DNA from: Cladochytrium replicatum
Taxonomy: Eukaryota > Chytridiomycota > Chytridiomycetes > Cladochytriales > Cladochytriaceae
Direction of reading: 5' to 3'
Assembly (NCBI GenBank): GCA_025526935.1
Contig: JAHLKD010000069.1
Span: 186,001-250,000, forward strand
Length of the DNA: 64,000 nucleotides
A program made the translations under genes and the position numbers. Of the stretch, positions 37,314 to 49,599 are shown one piece after another (within the stretch, counting starts at the first letter, position 1; each line of letters opens with the position of its first letter). Under the pieces are notes generated by a model. The model made no database searches, was not told where the DNA came from, and saw nothing but the letters and a program-made list of their open reading frames with translations.

Positions 37314-37813
37314 AAGAGGATTGTGGATCCTTTTGGTTATTTGCGGAGAAGAAGACGGTGCGAATCCTTTTAAATGACTTGGCTTCGTGTACTAGTCGGA
37401 AATGCTCAAAGTTGACTTTCCCGATCCAGACTGAGTTTGCAGGGGGTGTGGGAAAGTGTGGGAGGCAGCAGCAGGTTCCGGAACCTTAAAAGGATCCGTG
37501 TTCCGAAGCTCATGTTGAACAACGGAAACGTGGGCGCAAAAGTTCATCTGCTTTGTAGAAATATTTGCTGAAGACACCTATACCGAGAGTGATGAGTTAG
37601 TGCAGCACTTCGTGATCCCCAGTTCCCGATCACAATGTTTTCCTTATAGAATTGGTCAGGAGTGGGAGTCGCACATGGGAACTATGCGTAGTTATTAACA
37701 CGCAAACTTCTCGGCTCGGGCGAAAGCAGCGCACTATTATCTCCGCTACAATTAACATGTGCTAACGATCATGTCACGACCACTGGCAGTCCCTTACCGT
37801 GGAAATAGGGAAA
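37314..37813. other. Upstream region of P450 copy 1
   Basis: Probably contains the P450 promoter; no TATA box stands out. Confidence 0.3.
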
Positions 37814-38107
37814 TCACCGGGCCACCCGTGCCGGTTCGGCAAGGTCGCTCACCTTCCGCTTTTTAGCTCGAGGCGGTAGCTGTATTGTGAGCGTGATATG
37901 GTCCAATATTGCACATTTCGCTTGTGTTGAAAAACGTTCATCCCAAATAATTCGGAGTATTTCCTTGAAAGCTGGTCGTAGCGGCAATAAACTACCGGTC
38001 GATAATTCAAAATGCCTCCCAATTTGATATCGCCACTCGAGCGCTGCAGCTCTATGTAATCGCGCACGTAAAGATGAAAGGCCGAGCAAAGTCTTGAACC
38101 TGAACAT
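37814..38107 (-). CDS. Small hypothetical basic protein
   Basis: 97-codon ORF from an ATG, Arg/Leu-rich, ending with a KKRKV-type basic cluster (PRAKKRKVSDL) that resembles a nuclear localisation signal. It lies 200 bp beyond the BCS1-like stop on the same strand and could instead be its 3' UTR. Weak evidence. Confidence 0.25.
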   Translation of the reverse strand: MFRFKTLLGLSSLRARLHRAAALEWRYQIGRHFELSTGSLLPLRPAFKEILRIIWDERFSTQAKCAILDHITLTIQLPPRAKKRKVSDLAEPARVAR

Positions 38108-38307
38108 ATGCCATTTTGTTTGCTGGCAATCACGTAAATGGGACAGGATCTTGTTTCAGAAAAATGCTTCTTGTTGGGCACAAAAGTACATAGATACTTT
38201 ACTAAAACTGAAGAGGTAAACAAGAAGATAATTTGCTTACAGGATTTCATCGTCGTTCCTCACAATATCATCGTTTACTCCTCCTGCTGCAACTTCTCCC
38301 TCTCCTT

Positions 38308-40326
38308 CTACTTTTTCTCTTTCTCCTTCGCATCCTTTGCCTTCCTCCTTCTTTCTTTCTCAAGCGCCTCCTCGGTCATTCGCTTCAGCTCCTCCACGAC
38401 CCATTCCGCTGCACAACTTGCTGCCTTCTTCGGGGAACTCTTGTGCAACATGAGATATCCCTGGATCGCAGCCATCGATACCTTGTTCTCCTTGAATGCT
38501 TTCGAAAAATCTTCCGCAAGCTCTCTGTGAGTGCTTCCCGGGAAGAATTGCAAGAACAGATCTCGGGCTTGCCACTGCGTTGCGAGATCAAAGAATATTT
38601 TGCGGTCGACACGACCCGGTCTGATCAGAGCCTAAAGAATAAAGGAACGAAGTATATCTCAGCGAAGATAGCCGCATCAAACATAAATATTTTACCGGAT
38701 CAAGCTTCTGTTTATGCCAAGACAGCGAAACATCAGTTGAATTGCTGTGTAAGAGTGAATGGCATACCGTACCTCAATGTGGTTTGTAGTCATTACGACT
38801 ATACGTCCCTCTTGGGCTGCTGCACCATCCAAAGCATTTAGCAACCTGCGAACGTAATTTGATACAGAAAAGTTGAGAAATATCATTTGTGAATGATACA
38901 CTTCATACCCTGAGAGTGTTACTCGCGACACTCTATCAGTTGGATCCTCGGAAGCTTCGTTTGCACTTCTGGATCCAAATGCAGCGTCTACGTCTACTCA
39001 AAAATTAGCAGATTATGAGGCTGAACTCCGCGTGTGCATTGACGCTACCTTCGAGCAAGAGAATACACCTGGATGATGTAGTCGCCAATTTTTGCGCCAA
39101 ACCTGATTGGAGAGACGTCTGGACAAGGAATCGTATGATACAGTACACAATGCTCACCATCGTCAGTCATCCCGGAACCAGTCAAACTGACTATGAATAT
39201 ATTTAGGCGAAGTTCTCCAGCCAGAGCTTGTAGTAAGGATATAAGTGGTCAAAAAATGCCATATTTGTAAGCTACCACCATACCTGTTACAAGCGACGTT
39301 TTTCCTGTTCCCGGATGTCCATAGAACAAATATCCTCTTCTGTATGGAATTCCACGATCTGCATACCACTTTTCAGAGTTGAAGAACTCCTTTATGTCAT
39401 CGATAATGGATTCAGCAAGTCCTTTCTCCAGAACGACAGTTGAGAGTGAGCGCGTTGGCCTTGCCCGGCTTCTTCTCCACCCTCCCTGCCAGTGGTCCCT
39501 GTCTACAACAAAGACAATCGTCTTCATTTTGTCCTTGTTTACCGACATGATCCGGGCCTCTTCAACCATGGCGTAAATCTTCTCTTTTGATCTCCCGAGC
39601 TTCGAGATTGTAAGAGTGTTGGAACTACGCTGACCACGGTTCATGTTCTCGCCACTTGGGTTGGTATTCTGGCGCATATACCACATCAGTGTGTTCTTGT
39701 AAATGAAGTAGTTTGTTCCTTCAACGTCGTTCATCAGCCGTGAAATTAGAATCTGTGTGCCCATGTACCGTCTCCAGGAAGATAGTAGGCCTTTTTATCC
39801 TCAGTTTCCTCGTTTCCATTGTCTCGAATTTCGGTCCAACTTATGTCACCAGGGTAGGCATTTGGACGAGTGGAGGCGGTGACAGATGCGGTGAACTGGG
39901 CATGCCCGCTCTCTAATAAGTATGCCACCACCCATCTGTTCACATGCGTCAAAGTTGGCGACCAGATGAGTTCATGATCGGGATACAAACCTGAAAGTAT
40001 CGTCTTGAGAGTCACATGTTACTGTGGCAAAGACATATTGGGAGAAGAAGGACCTGATGGCCATAGAATTGTATTGAATGAACCATATCACTCCCCCGAT
40101 CCACACAAGGGATTGACCTGGTCAATTGAAAGTGTTCAAGATCACGTTGTTTGAAAGGGACCATCTTGATTGAAATCATACCTCCAGCTCCGCTTTTGCT
40201 ATCGCTATTGTTAAGTGAATAGAGCACGTGAGGGAATGTCCTGATGATCACGGCTACCAGGCCCGCCAAGACGGCTGCCACGAAGCATAGAAAAGCGATT
40301 GGTAGTGCAACGAGTTGGGAAGACAT
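38308..40326 (-). CDS. BCS1-like AAA ATPase
   Basis: About ten exons. The N-terminal membrane segment LVALPIAFLCFVAAVLAGLVAVII follows MSSQ; then the BCS1_N-type region (IRSFFSQYVFATVTCDSQDD, RWVVAYLLESGHAQF). AAA core: STVVLEKGLAESIIDDIKEF, GIPYRRGYLFYGHPGTGKT (Walker A with His where BCS1 usually has Pro), Walker B in CILLLEDVDAAFG, LLNALDGAAAQEGRIVVMTT, NHIE, a 12-nt exon for KLDP (38696-38707), and ALIRPGRVDRKIFF (arginine fingers). Ends with a Lys/Glu-rich helix (ERRRKAKDAKEKEKK). BCS1 inserts the Rieske protein into mitochondrial complex III, but fungi carry several BCS1-like paralogues of unknown role; this is probably one of those. Confidence 0.9.
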
Positions 40327-40662
40327 TGTAGTGACGATGGCGGGAGCTATCGCTGATTATAAACAATTTGTCTCCAGCCAAGTCACTGCTAAGAAGCACT
40401 TGGCACATATTAACAATTCGAAAGCAACTTAACCATTGAACTTTATTTGTTGGTCCATAAATCTATAAATTGATAAGGGATCAAAAGGGGATTTAAACTG
40501 CTATTTCCTAATTGGTTAACTGGCTCTGGAATTGTTTATGACGCCTTTGGATAAAATCACTTCGAAAAGTCAAATTGGTCGTCATTCATATGGGAACAAA
40601 TTTCTCGATTGTGGCTTGTATCCATCAGATCCACAACTACACAATCTTAAGTTTGTGGATCA
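40327..40662. promoter_or_regulatory. Divergent promoter region, BCS1-like / P450 copy 2
   Basis: 336-bp gap between two divergent start codons. AT-rich; no specific element recognised. Confidence 0.4.
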
Positions 40663-42911
40663 ATGTTGTCGTTTGTGGTTGCATTCCCGATCACGGTCGT
40701 TGTTGCCGCGGCACTATGGACAGTTTATCTCTATGTCCAAATGCTCCGTCGAGCAGCTGAGCTCCGCAAGCTGAACCCTGATATCCCGATCTATACCGCA
40801 TTCAACCGTTCCACGGGGGTGACAAAGTTGTTTTTCGTCGGTGTGCAAAGACGCTTGGGATTGCCCTTCACTCAAGGATGGCAGATGCGCACAAAATACG
40901 AAAGATTCCAGAAGAGGTGCGTGGGATAGGCGGGCTGTTGCTCTTTGCTGATGGGAATCCTTATCCAGTAAGGACGGAATAATTGCAATCGTGCATGCGT
41001 TTGGTGTTGAGTATCATGTGGCGAACCCTGAGTATGTTCGGCACATGGCCATGAACGGCCAAGATTTCAGAAAGCCAACGGAGCTCTGTAACTAGGAGAA
41101 ATTACCCTCAACTTACGCTAGTTGACCAAAAATGCTTCTTTTAATATACAGACGCTATCGTCGACATCTTTGGAGAGACTTCGATTCTCTCTGCGGACGG
41201 TGATGCGTGAGAGTCACAATCTTTTAGCGCGTGACCGAAATGTTGCTAACCGAATGTCCTAGATGGAAGCGGCATAGAAGAGTTGCAGGGCCTCATTTCT
41301 CAGAGAAGAATAACGCAGCAGTCAACGAAACAACCTTAAGAATTGTCCGATCTTTGACAGAAAAGTCGACTGTCAAGGGTGAACTAGAAATCGACCCATT
41401 CGACGTGAGTCCAGCAAAGATGGCTGCTACCGGGCTTACTGAAGCTTATCAACGCATCAGTTTGCAATCGAGCTTACTCTCGGTGTGCTTTGCGAAGCAG
41501 CGTTCGGAGTGACGTACGAGGTTCATAGCCAGGTAAGCAGTCAATTCTAGCGACTTAAATCTCCAGCTAACGAGCAGAATTAAGGGCGAAGTACCTCCTG
41601 GCTTCCACATGAGCTTCCAAGAAGCCCTCAACACAGTGAAAGACAACGTTGGATTTTATCTCCTTGTACCTAAACCCCTTTTGAAATCAATTCCTATGAA
41701 GTTCACCCAGAAGCTATACAATGCGTTCTATGGTTTGTTTTGGCGTCTGAATCATGTCACAAAAAATGAGTCTCTTTCCAGATTTCGAACAGCATGTGTT
41801 CAGATTGATTCGAAATGCGCGAGAGAACAAAGATCAAATTTCGGGGACGCTATTATCGAATATGGTTCGAGCTGTTGACGCCGATTCTGACAGTAGAAAC
41901 CACTTGTCTGAGCAAGAGCTCCTTGCAGACAGCTTCATCTTTTTCAGTGCAGTAAGTTCAAGTATTCATCCATATTTTGATCAATATCTGATTGTTTCAC
42001 TCCAGGGACACGAGGTATACAGACCAGAGGAATGAGAAAAGCTGGACACACACTTACGTTCAGAATTGAATAGACGACAGCAAACGCTTTGACATTTACT
42101 ATGACACTTCTGGCGCTGCATCCGGAATATCAAGAAAGGTTGAGGGAAGAGGTTATTACTGTCACAGGTGGAGCGGGCAAGCTCCCAGAATACAGGCAGC
42201 TCCGAGAACTCAAGCTTCTTAACGTAACTTCGTCAAATCGCTCACATACAAAAACAAGATAAACCCGTTGCCATTGTAGGCTGTCATGAACGAATCTCTT
42301 AGAATGTTTCCGGTGGCCTCTGAGAGTAGGTGCTCTCCCACAGCCGTGGAAATATTGTTTACTTTCCCATTTATACTGTAGTTCCCAAGGTGGCTAGCAC
42401 GGGAGCAAATGGAACAGCCAAATACCAGAAGCTGGGCAACCATTTCATCCCAGCAACATCGGGGCCTGTTAATCACTTTGACAAGCATGTTATTCAGATC
42501 AGCCATGTTGCTCTGCACAACAACCCAGCATATTGGGGGCCAGACCCGGAGGCATTCCGACCCGAACGCTTCCTCGAGCCCGCTATGACTGCCGAAGACG
42601 AAGACGACAATGCCACGATGCTTCCCATACGACACTATGCGTTCACGCCGTTCTCAACTGGTGCGCGTCGATGCATCGGACAGCGCTTCAGCCGTTCCCA
42701 GTTCCTTTCAGCGGTTGCGTTCTTGGTGATGGAGTACAAGTGGGGTGTGTCTCCTAAGGTGGTCGCTGGGAGGGAGAGAATGGGAAAGGACGAGATCGAA
42801 GCTGCTACTAGGCGGTACGCTGAGCACGCTCTTGCGGAAACTAATGGAATGCCGACAATCCGGATCGGAGCGGCGGTGAAACTATTGCTGAGGAAGAGGG
42901 TCCAAACCTAA
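40663..42911 (+). CDS. Cytochrome P450 monooxygenase, copy 2
   Basis: Starts MLSFVVAFPITVVVAAALW (signal anchor) with basic hinge QMLRRAAELRKLNPD. About eleven exons. Helix-C block AWKRHRRVAGPHFSEKNN, then FAIELTLGVLCEAAFGV; I-helix FIFFSA, the 9-nt exon GHE (42006-42014), then TTANALTFTMTLLALHPEY; ExxR in MNESLRMFP; NPAYWGPDPEAFRPERF; haem loop FTPFSTGARRCIGQRF. Ends LRKRVQT. All P450 landmarks present; substrate unknown. The divergent BCS1-like gene separates it from its paralogue on the other strand. Confidence 0.92.
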
Positions 42912-43146
42912 CACTTTGCTAACTGCTTTGACATTCTTTTTCACCATCCATTTTGACTATTATTATAGCTGTTTCTGTACCTCATTTTTCGGATTGCTCT
43001 GCTCAAATATAAACAAAGATGAAACTGTCCCGCACCCCCAAATGCCTCTGAATCACTTTGCACTGATTCAGTTCCCCAAAAATTTCTAGTGCCTCCAAAG
43101 CGCCACTTGTTCTGCCCATCGCATAGAGAGTGTCGGACACCACCCA

Positions 43147-45862
43147 ATGGCCGGCGAAAAGAAGAAGACTGTCGAAAAGAAGCCCTCGGAGAAGAAGCTT
43201 GCCGACAAAAAGGGTGCTCCGTCGAAAGATGCCCCTGCCGGGCCTGCTGAGGTGAGGATCCAATATGCTGACAGAGAGCTTCCTGCCGAAGCGATTGCTC
43301 CATCTTGCCAGACCAATTTTCTGACGAGCTCCTTTCCATTATATTCTCAACCGATCAATTTGACCGACCATTTCCGGGCGAGTCAGGCAGAGTACATTGC
43401 TCATCGCATTGCAATGTTTGATGACCTGAAGAAGAAGCACAATGAGTTTGTCGCTGGTAGTCTTCAATTCTTTACACCATTCCTTTTTCTCACTTCCGCT
43501 GGCACATTCCAGCGCAACCCCGTGTCCCCATCAAGATCACCTTGCCTGACGGTCGGGTCATGGACGGAACATCTTGGGAGACTACCCCGCTCGATATCGC
43601 AAAGATGATTCGAAAATCTCTTGCCAACGAGGCCGTCATTTCGCGGGTGGATGGCGAGTTGTGGGATTTGGTCCGCCCCTTCGAAAAAGATGCGACCTGT
43701 GAAATTTTAACCTTCGAAGACGAAGATGGTGAGTTGGAGAAGAACAAAGAATTAAGCTTAATTCTCATTCGGACGTTCAGGGAAGCAGGTTTTCTGGCAT
43801 TCGTCGGCACACGTCCTGGGTGAGGCGTGCGAACAGCACTGGGGTTGCCACTTGTGTCTGGGACCTCCTCTTGAGGACGGTTTCTATTACGAAATGGGGA
43901 TGGAAGGGTACGTATAAATCCGGGTTCCGAAAGTCGGTCCTCACAAGTTTTGTCAGGTCTGCCTCTCAAACAGATTACCCTGCCCTGGAGAAGCTTGCAT
44001 CGAAGGCAATCAAAGAAGCTCAGCCATTTGAGCGTCTTTTGATGACGAAGGGAGAGCTGCTCGAGATGTTCAAACACAACAAATACAAGCAGCGCTTCAT
44101 CAACGACAAAGTACCGGATGGAACCTCCAGTACTGTTTATCGCTGTGGACCTCTGATCGATCTTTGCAGAGGTCCGCACGTGCCGCACACTGGAAGGATC
44201 AAGGCATTCAAGGTCACCAAGGTTAGTACAGTAATTTTGTGAGATGAATTGCTCTCTGATTGCATCGTTTCTGCTAATAGAACTCGTCATCATACTTCCT
44301 TGGCGATGCAAAGAATGACTCGCTACAACGCATTTACGGAATCTCGTTCCCTGAAGCCAAGCAGCTGAAGGAGTGGGAGCAAATCATGGCGGAGGCTGCA
44401 AAGCGGGACCACCGGAAGTTGGGCCAGGTGCGTCTTCATGAGGATAATCCCGTGAGAAAGTGCTTCAGTGGTATTGAATCACACTTCCTTCACAGGAGCA
44501 AGAGCTATTCTTCTTCCACGAGTTGAGCCCAGGAACTGCATTCTGGCTACCGCACGGAGCAAAGATCTACAACACTCTTATTGAACTGCAACGCGTAAGT
44601 GCTGTAGTACGTCTTAAGCGACGAAATATTGATGGAACCCTTCAAATTTTCAGAATGAGTACCGAAAGCGTGGATTCCAAGAGGTAATTTCGCCAAACAT
44701 GTACAACACCAAGCTGTGGGAGATCTCGGGACACTGGCAGAACTACCAAGAAAATATGTTTGGCTTCGAGGTCGAGAAGGAGAAGTTCGCTTTGAAGCCG
44801 ATGAACTGTCCCGGCCATTGTCTGATGTTTAAGCATCGAGATCGCTCGTACCGTGAGCTTCCTCTTCGAATGGCTGATTTCGGCGTTCTTCATCGCAATG
44901 AGTACTCGGGTGCATTGAGTGGACTCACCCGAGTTCGTCGATTCCAGCAAGATGATGCCCACATTTTCTGCACCATGGATCAGGTATAAATTGTGAATTT
45001 CTTGAGAAAGATTGTAAAGCTAAAGGTTTTTGAGTAGCTTGCTGCAGAGATGGATTCTTGCATGGACTTCATCAACCACATCTATGGAATATTTGGGTTT
45101 ACTTTCCAAATGGCGCTTTCTACCCGCCCTGAGAAGTACCTTGGTGAGCTTGAAACCTGGAACAAAGCCGAGGCCATTCTCGCGGACGCTCTGACCAAGT
45201 TCACCGGCGACCGAAAGAAATGGAGCATCAACGAGGCAGACGGTGCATTCTACGGACCAAAGATCGACATCACCATCCAGGATGCTCTCAAGCGGAAATT
45301 TCAGTGCGCCACCGTGCAGCTCGATTTCCAGCTCCCTGAACGGTTCGGTCTCGAGTACCAGAGCAACGACCCCGCCAACCCTCTGCAGCGACCCGTCATG
45401 ATCCACCGTGCCATCCTCGGTTCCGTGGAGCGTTGTACCGCAATCTTGATGGAGCACTTTGGCGGAAAGTGGCCCTTCTGGCTGTCTCCGCGTCAGGCCA
45501 TCGTGATCCCCGTCGTTCCCGCCTTCAACGCGTACGCCGAAAAGGTCGCCAAGCGCTTCTTCGATGCTGGGTTCGAGGTCGAAGCCGACGTGAGCGACCA
45601 GACCATGCAGAAGAAGGTGCGCAACGCCGAGCTTGGGCAGTTCAACTTTATGTTTGTGGTTGGAGAAAAAGAGCAGGAGGGCGAAGCGGTGAACGTACGA
45701 AACCGCGACCAGGACCAGAAGGACAAGGGACGTGGAACCATGGTTCCTGTGGAGGAGATGATTGCCGTGTTCAAGGTCTTGAAGGAGACCAAGGCGAAGA
45801 GCAGTGTGGGGTCGGAGTTGACTGCACCGTCGGTTGCGAAGAAGGCTGATGCCAGTGCTTAG
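43147..45862 (+). CDS. THRS: Threonyl-tRNA synthetase, upstream copy
   Basis: Nine exons: 43147-43251, 43387-43456, 43513-43728, 43781-43907, 43957-44221, 44281-44427, 44496-44594, 44654-44983 and 45038-45862. Lys-rich N-terminal extension, TGS domain ([16 protein letters not shown]), editing/SAD domain with [16 protein letters not shown] and [19 protein letters not shown], class II core with MNCPGHC (Zn ligand Cys), motif 2 in [31 protein letters not shown] and motif 3 in [16 protein letters not shown], then the anticodon-binding domain. Charges tRNA-Thr; the N-terminus has no mitochondrial presequence, so cytosolic. Tandem partner lies 385 bp downstream. Confidence 0.95.
44171..44947 (+). 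repeat. Near-identical ThrRS block, copy 1 side
   Basis: 777 bp that match 47190-47966 at a constant offset of 3019 without indels, through four introns. I noticed about three substitutions, all in introns. Confidence 0.9.
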
Positions 45863-46247
45863 ATGGAAATTGACGTTTGAATACATTTTGATTATCATTC
45901 TTGTTGAAGTCAAAAAACTTGTTTGGAAGTACATCCATGTGATCTCTGTGAGCGATTTATCATAAAATGTATGTTTTGCAGGATTTTTGGATTATGGAGC
46001 CCTGCTGACTCTATCAGGCCATATTGTACCTGAATACGCAGCTTACGTAATCCTTCGCTGTGAGAGTATGACCGATAGTCAGGTTAAACAGCTGTCCCAC
46101 AACCATACCTCTCTGCATTTTCTCTAAAGGTCCAATTGTGGGACAGGATGATATTTTGGACTGAATCACCAGAACCAACCTCTCTGTTCGAAAATTTTCA
46201 TCGTTATAAATTTGGGTGGGAATGGTGTCTTCACAACAACCTGAGAA
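45863..46247. other. Spacer between tandem ThrRS genes
   Basis: 385 bp holding the 3' flank of copy 1 and the promoter of copy 2. No other gene. Confidence 0.5.
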
Positions 46248-48884
46248 ATGAAGCCCACTGAGAAGAACTTGTCCGACAAGAAAGGTGCCAAGTCAAAGGA
46301 TTCTTCTTCCGGATCCGCTGAGGTGAGAATTCACAAGAACAATGACTCTGTTCTCTTTGGAACTGTCGATCGCTAATTTGCTCGTGCTTTATCAGACGAA
46401 CAAGCCGGAGTACATCGCTCACCGCATTGCCATGTTCGACGAGCTAAAGAAGAATCATAACAAATTCATTGCCGGTATGAATATCCAATTGATCTCGCTC
46501 ACTCTAATTCGGCGCATTTCAGCCCAATCGCATGCCCCCATCAAGATCACTCTACCCGATGGCCGAATCATGGATGGAAAATCTTGGGAGACTACCCCGC
46601 TCGATATCGCTAAGATGGTTCGAAAATCGCTCGCCAACGATGCTGTGATTTCACGGGTTGACGGCGAGTTGTGGGATTTGACTCGCCCCTTCGAAAAAGG
46701 TGCGACCTGCGAAATTTTGACTTTCGAAGACGAAGATGGTGAGTTGGAGGAGGCCGGAACGTTGTACTGGATTCCTTTTTGAAATGCACATGTGCAGGAA
46801 AGCAGGTTTTCTGGCATTCGTCGGCACACGTCCTGGGTGAGGCGTGCGAGCAGCACTGGGGCTGCCACCTGTGTTTGGGACCTCCTCTTGAGGATGGTTT
46901 CTATTACGAAATGGGGATGGAAGGGTTCGTAGAGTAATTCTTTCAGAATGGCCGCAGGACTGATGATGTTACTAGGTCTGCATCGCAGGCTGATTACCCG
47001 GTTCTTGAAAGGCTTGCGTCGAAGGCGATCAAAGAATCCCAGCCTTTTGAGCGCCTTGTGATGACCAAGAGTGAGCTTCTTGAGATGTTCAAACACAACA
47101 AATACAAGCAGCGCTTCATCAACGACAAAGTGCCAGATGGAACTTCCAGTACGGTCTACCGCTGTGGGCCGCTCATTGATCTGTGCAAAGGTCCGCACGT
47201 GCCGCACACTGGAAGGATCAAGGCATTCAAGGTCACCAAGGTTAGTACGGTAATTTTGTGAGATGAATTGCTCTCTGATTGCATCTTTTCTGCTAATAGA
47301 ACTCGTCATCATACTTCCTTGGCGATGCAAAGAATGACTCGCTACAACGCATTTACGGAATCTCGTTCCCTGAAGCCAAGCAGCTGAAGGAGTGGGAGCA
47401 AATCATGGCGGAGGCTGCAAAGCGGGACCACCGGAAGTTGGGCCAGGTGCGTCTTCATGAGGATAATCCCGTGAGAAAGTGCTTCAGTGGTATTGAATCA
47501 CATTTCCTTCACAGGAGCAAGAGCTATTCTTCTTCCACGAGTTGAGCCCAGGAACTGCATTCTGGCTACCGCACGGAGCAAAGATCTACAACACTCTTAT
47601 TGAACTGCAACGCGTAAGTGCTGTAGTACGTCTTAAGCGACGAAATATTGATGGAACCCTTCAAATTTTCAGAATGAGTACCGAAAGCGTGGATTCCAAG
47701 AGGTAATTTCGCCAAACATGTACAACACCAAGCTGTGGGAGATCTCGGGACACTGGCAGAACTACCAAGAAAATATGTTTGGCTTCGAGGTCGAGAAGGA
47801 GAAGTTCGCTTTGAAGCCGATGAACTGTCCCGGCCATTGTCTGATGTTTAAGCATCGAGATCGCTCGTACCGTGAGCTTCCTCTTCGAATGGCTGATTTC
47901 GGCGTTCTTCATCGCAATGAGTACTCGGGTGCATTGAGTGGACTCACCCGAGTTCGTCGATTCCAGACCGATGATGCCCACATTTTCTGCACCATGGATC
48001 AGGTATATATGATAAATTTTCTTGAGTGAGATTGCCCGGCTAATAATGGTGGTAATTAGCTTGCTGTAGAGATGGATTCTTGCATGGACTTCTTTCACGA
48101 GATCTATGGAATATTTGGGTTTTCTTACCAAATGGCGCTTTCCACACGTCCGGAAAAGTATCTTGGCGAACTTGACGCCTGGAATAGAGCCGAAGACGTA
48201 CTCGCCAAGACTTTGACCAAATTCCTTGGAAATAGAAAAAAGTGGGCCATTAACGAAGGTGATGGGGCTTTCTACGGCCCGAAGATCGACATCACCATCC
48301 AGGATGCGCACAAGCGGAAGTTCCAGTGCGCTACTGTGCAACTCGACTTCCAGCTTCCCGAACGTTTTGATCTCGAATACCAGAGCAACGACCCTGCGAA
48401 CCCATTGCAGCGACCCGTCATGATCCACCGTGCCATCCTCGGGTCCGTGGAACGCTTCACCGCTATCTTGATGGAACACTTTGGCGGAAAGTGGCCCTTC
48501 TGGATTTCTCCGCGTCAGGCCATCGTGATCCCAGTCGTACCCTCCTACAACGATTACGCTGAAAAGGTGGCCAAGCGCTTCTTCAATGCTGGTTTTGAGG
48601 TCGAAGCAGACGTGAGTGATTCAACCATGCAGAAGAAGGTGCGCAACGCCGAGCTTGGGCAGTTCAACTTTATGTTTGTGGTTGGAGAGAAAGAGCAGGA
48701 AGGCGACGCGGTGAACGTGCGAAACCGCGACCAGGACCAGAAGGACAAGGGACGTGGAACCATGGTTCCTGTGGAGGAGATGATTGCCGTGTTCAAGGTC
48801 TTGAAGGAGACCAAGGCGAAGAGCAGTGTGGGGTCGGAGTTGACTGCACCGTCGGCTGCGAAGAAGGCTGATGCCAGTGCTTAG
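46248..48884 (+). CDS. THRS: Threonyl-tRNA synthetase, downstream copy
   Basis: Same nine-exon layout: 46248-46322, 46396-46474, 46523-46738, 46798-46924, 46976-47240, 47300-47446, 47515-47613, 47673-48002 and 48060-48884. It begins [18 protein letters not shown] and lacks about ten residues of the Lys-rich start of copy 1; an upstream ATG in the leader is out of play because its frame stops at once. All catalytic, zinc and editing motifs are kept ([39 protein letters not shown]). Some exons differ clearly from copy 1 ([17 protein letters not shown] against [17 protein letters not shown]), others are almost base-identical including introns. The donor of intron 4 is GTTCGT, weaker than copy 1. 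Appears intact. Confidence 0.93.
47190..47966 (+). repeat. Near-identical ThrRS block, copy 2 side
   Basis: Partner of 44171-44947. The sequences immediately outside diverge (codon after RRFQ/RRFQT changes; flanking introns differ). Confidence 0.9.
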
Positions 48885-49340
48885 ATGGAAATTGATGTTT
48901 TGAAACAACGCTGTCCAGAACCTGGAAGTTAAAAGATTCTTGTGTGATTCGGCCTACTCTTCGGTCCGGAGATTCGCTTCTTGGTATCCTTCTGCTACCT
49001 CGTCGAACAAAGAGATCAAGCATAATAGAGAACCATGATAAATTTCATTATCACCGCAGTGGAGGGTGTAAATTTGCTCTGCTTTGCATTATAATACATA
49101 TGGCACTGCCAGCCGTATGTTACGACTGGATAAAGAACACAAATCAAACTACCAAATATGGGCAAAATATACTCTAAAAATGATTCTTATCACTTGAAAG
49201 AGGAATCACGAGTATAGCCCACAATAGCTTGACTTGTTTGGTTGCCATTGGCAACCATAAAACAACAACCTGAATAAAATAATATAATCAGTCACGCATA
49301 GATTGGCACAAATCACAGTGCAACACACACACAACCAATA
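48885..49340. other. Intergenic, no gene seen
   Basis: 3' flank of ThrRS copy 2. A 77-codon plus-strand ORF has no recognisable feature. Confidence 0.3.
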
Positions 49341-49599
49341 AAGAAACCCGGAAAACAGTCTCTCAACACCCCCAAAAGAACCCGACGAGAACTCCTGAAA
49401 CCACTGTCATGGTGTGCGCTGCAAATGAGGCATAGAAAGAGATTTGGGGAAAGAGTTGGGGAATGGGATTTCCTTTCATTTGTTTAGAATTTAATCAATT
49501 TTGGTTTTGTTTAGGATTTAATTTTTGATTTGTTCAGATTTATGTTAATGGCTCAGAAAATGGAACGCGTGACCACAGATCTAAGAACCAGTTGCAAAT

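Noticed and set aside
45020-45934. 304-codon minus-strand ORF opposite ThrRS copy 1 (and similar at 47661-48479)
   Set aside because: Antisense shadow of strongly conserved synthetase exons; the same shadow recurs in the second copy because the sense sequence is conserved.
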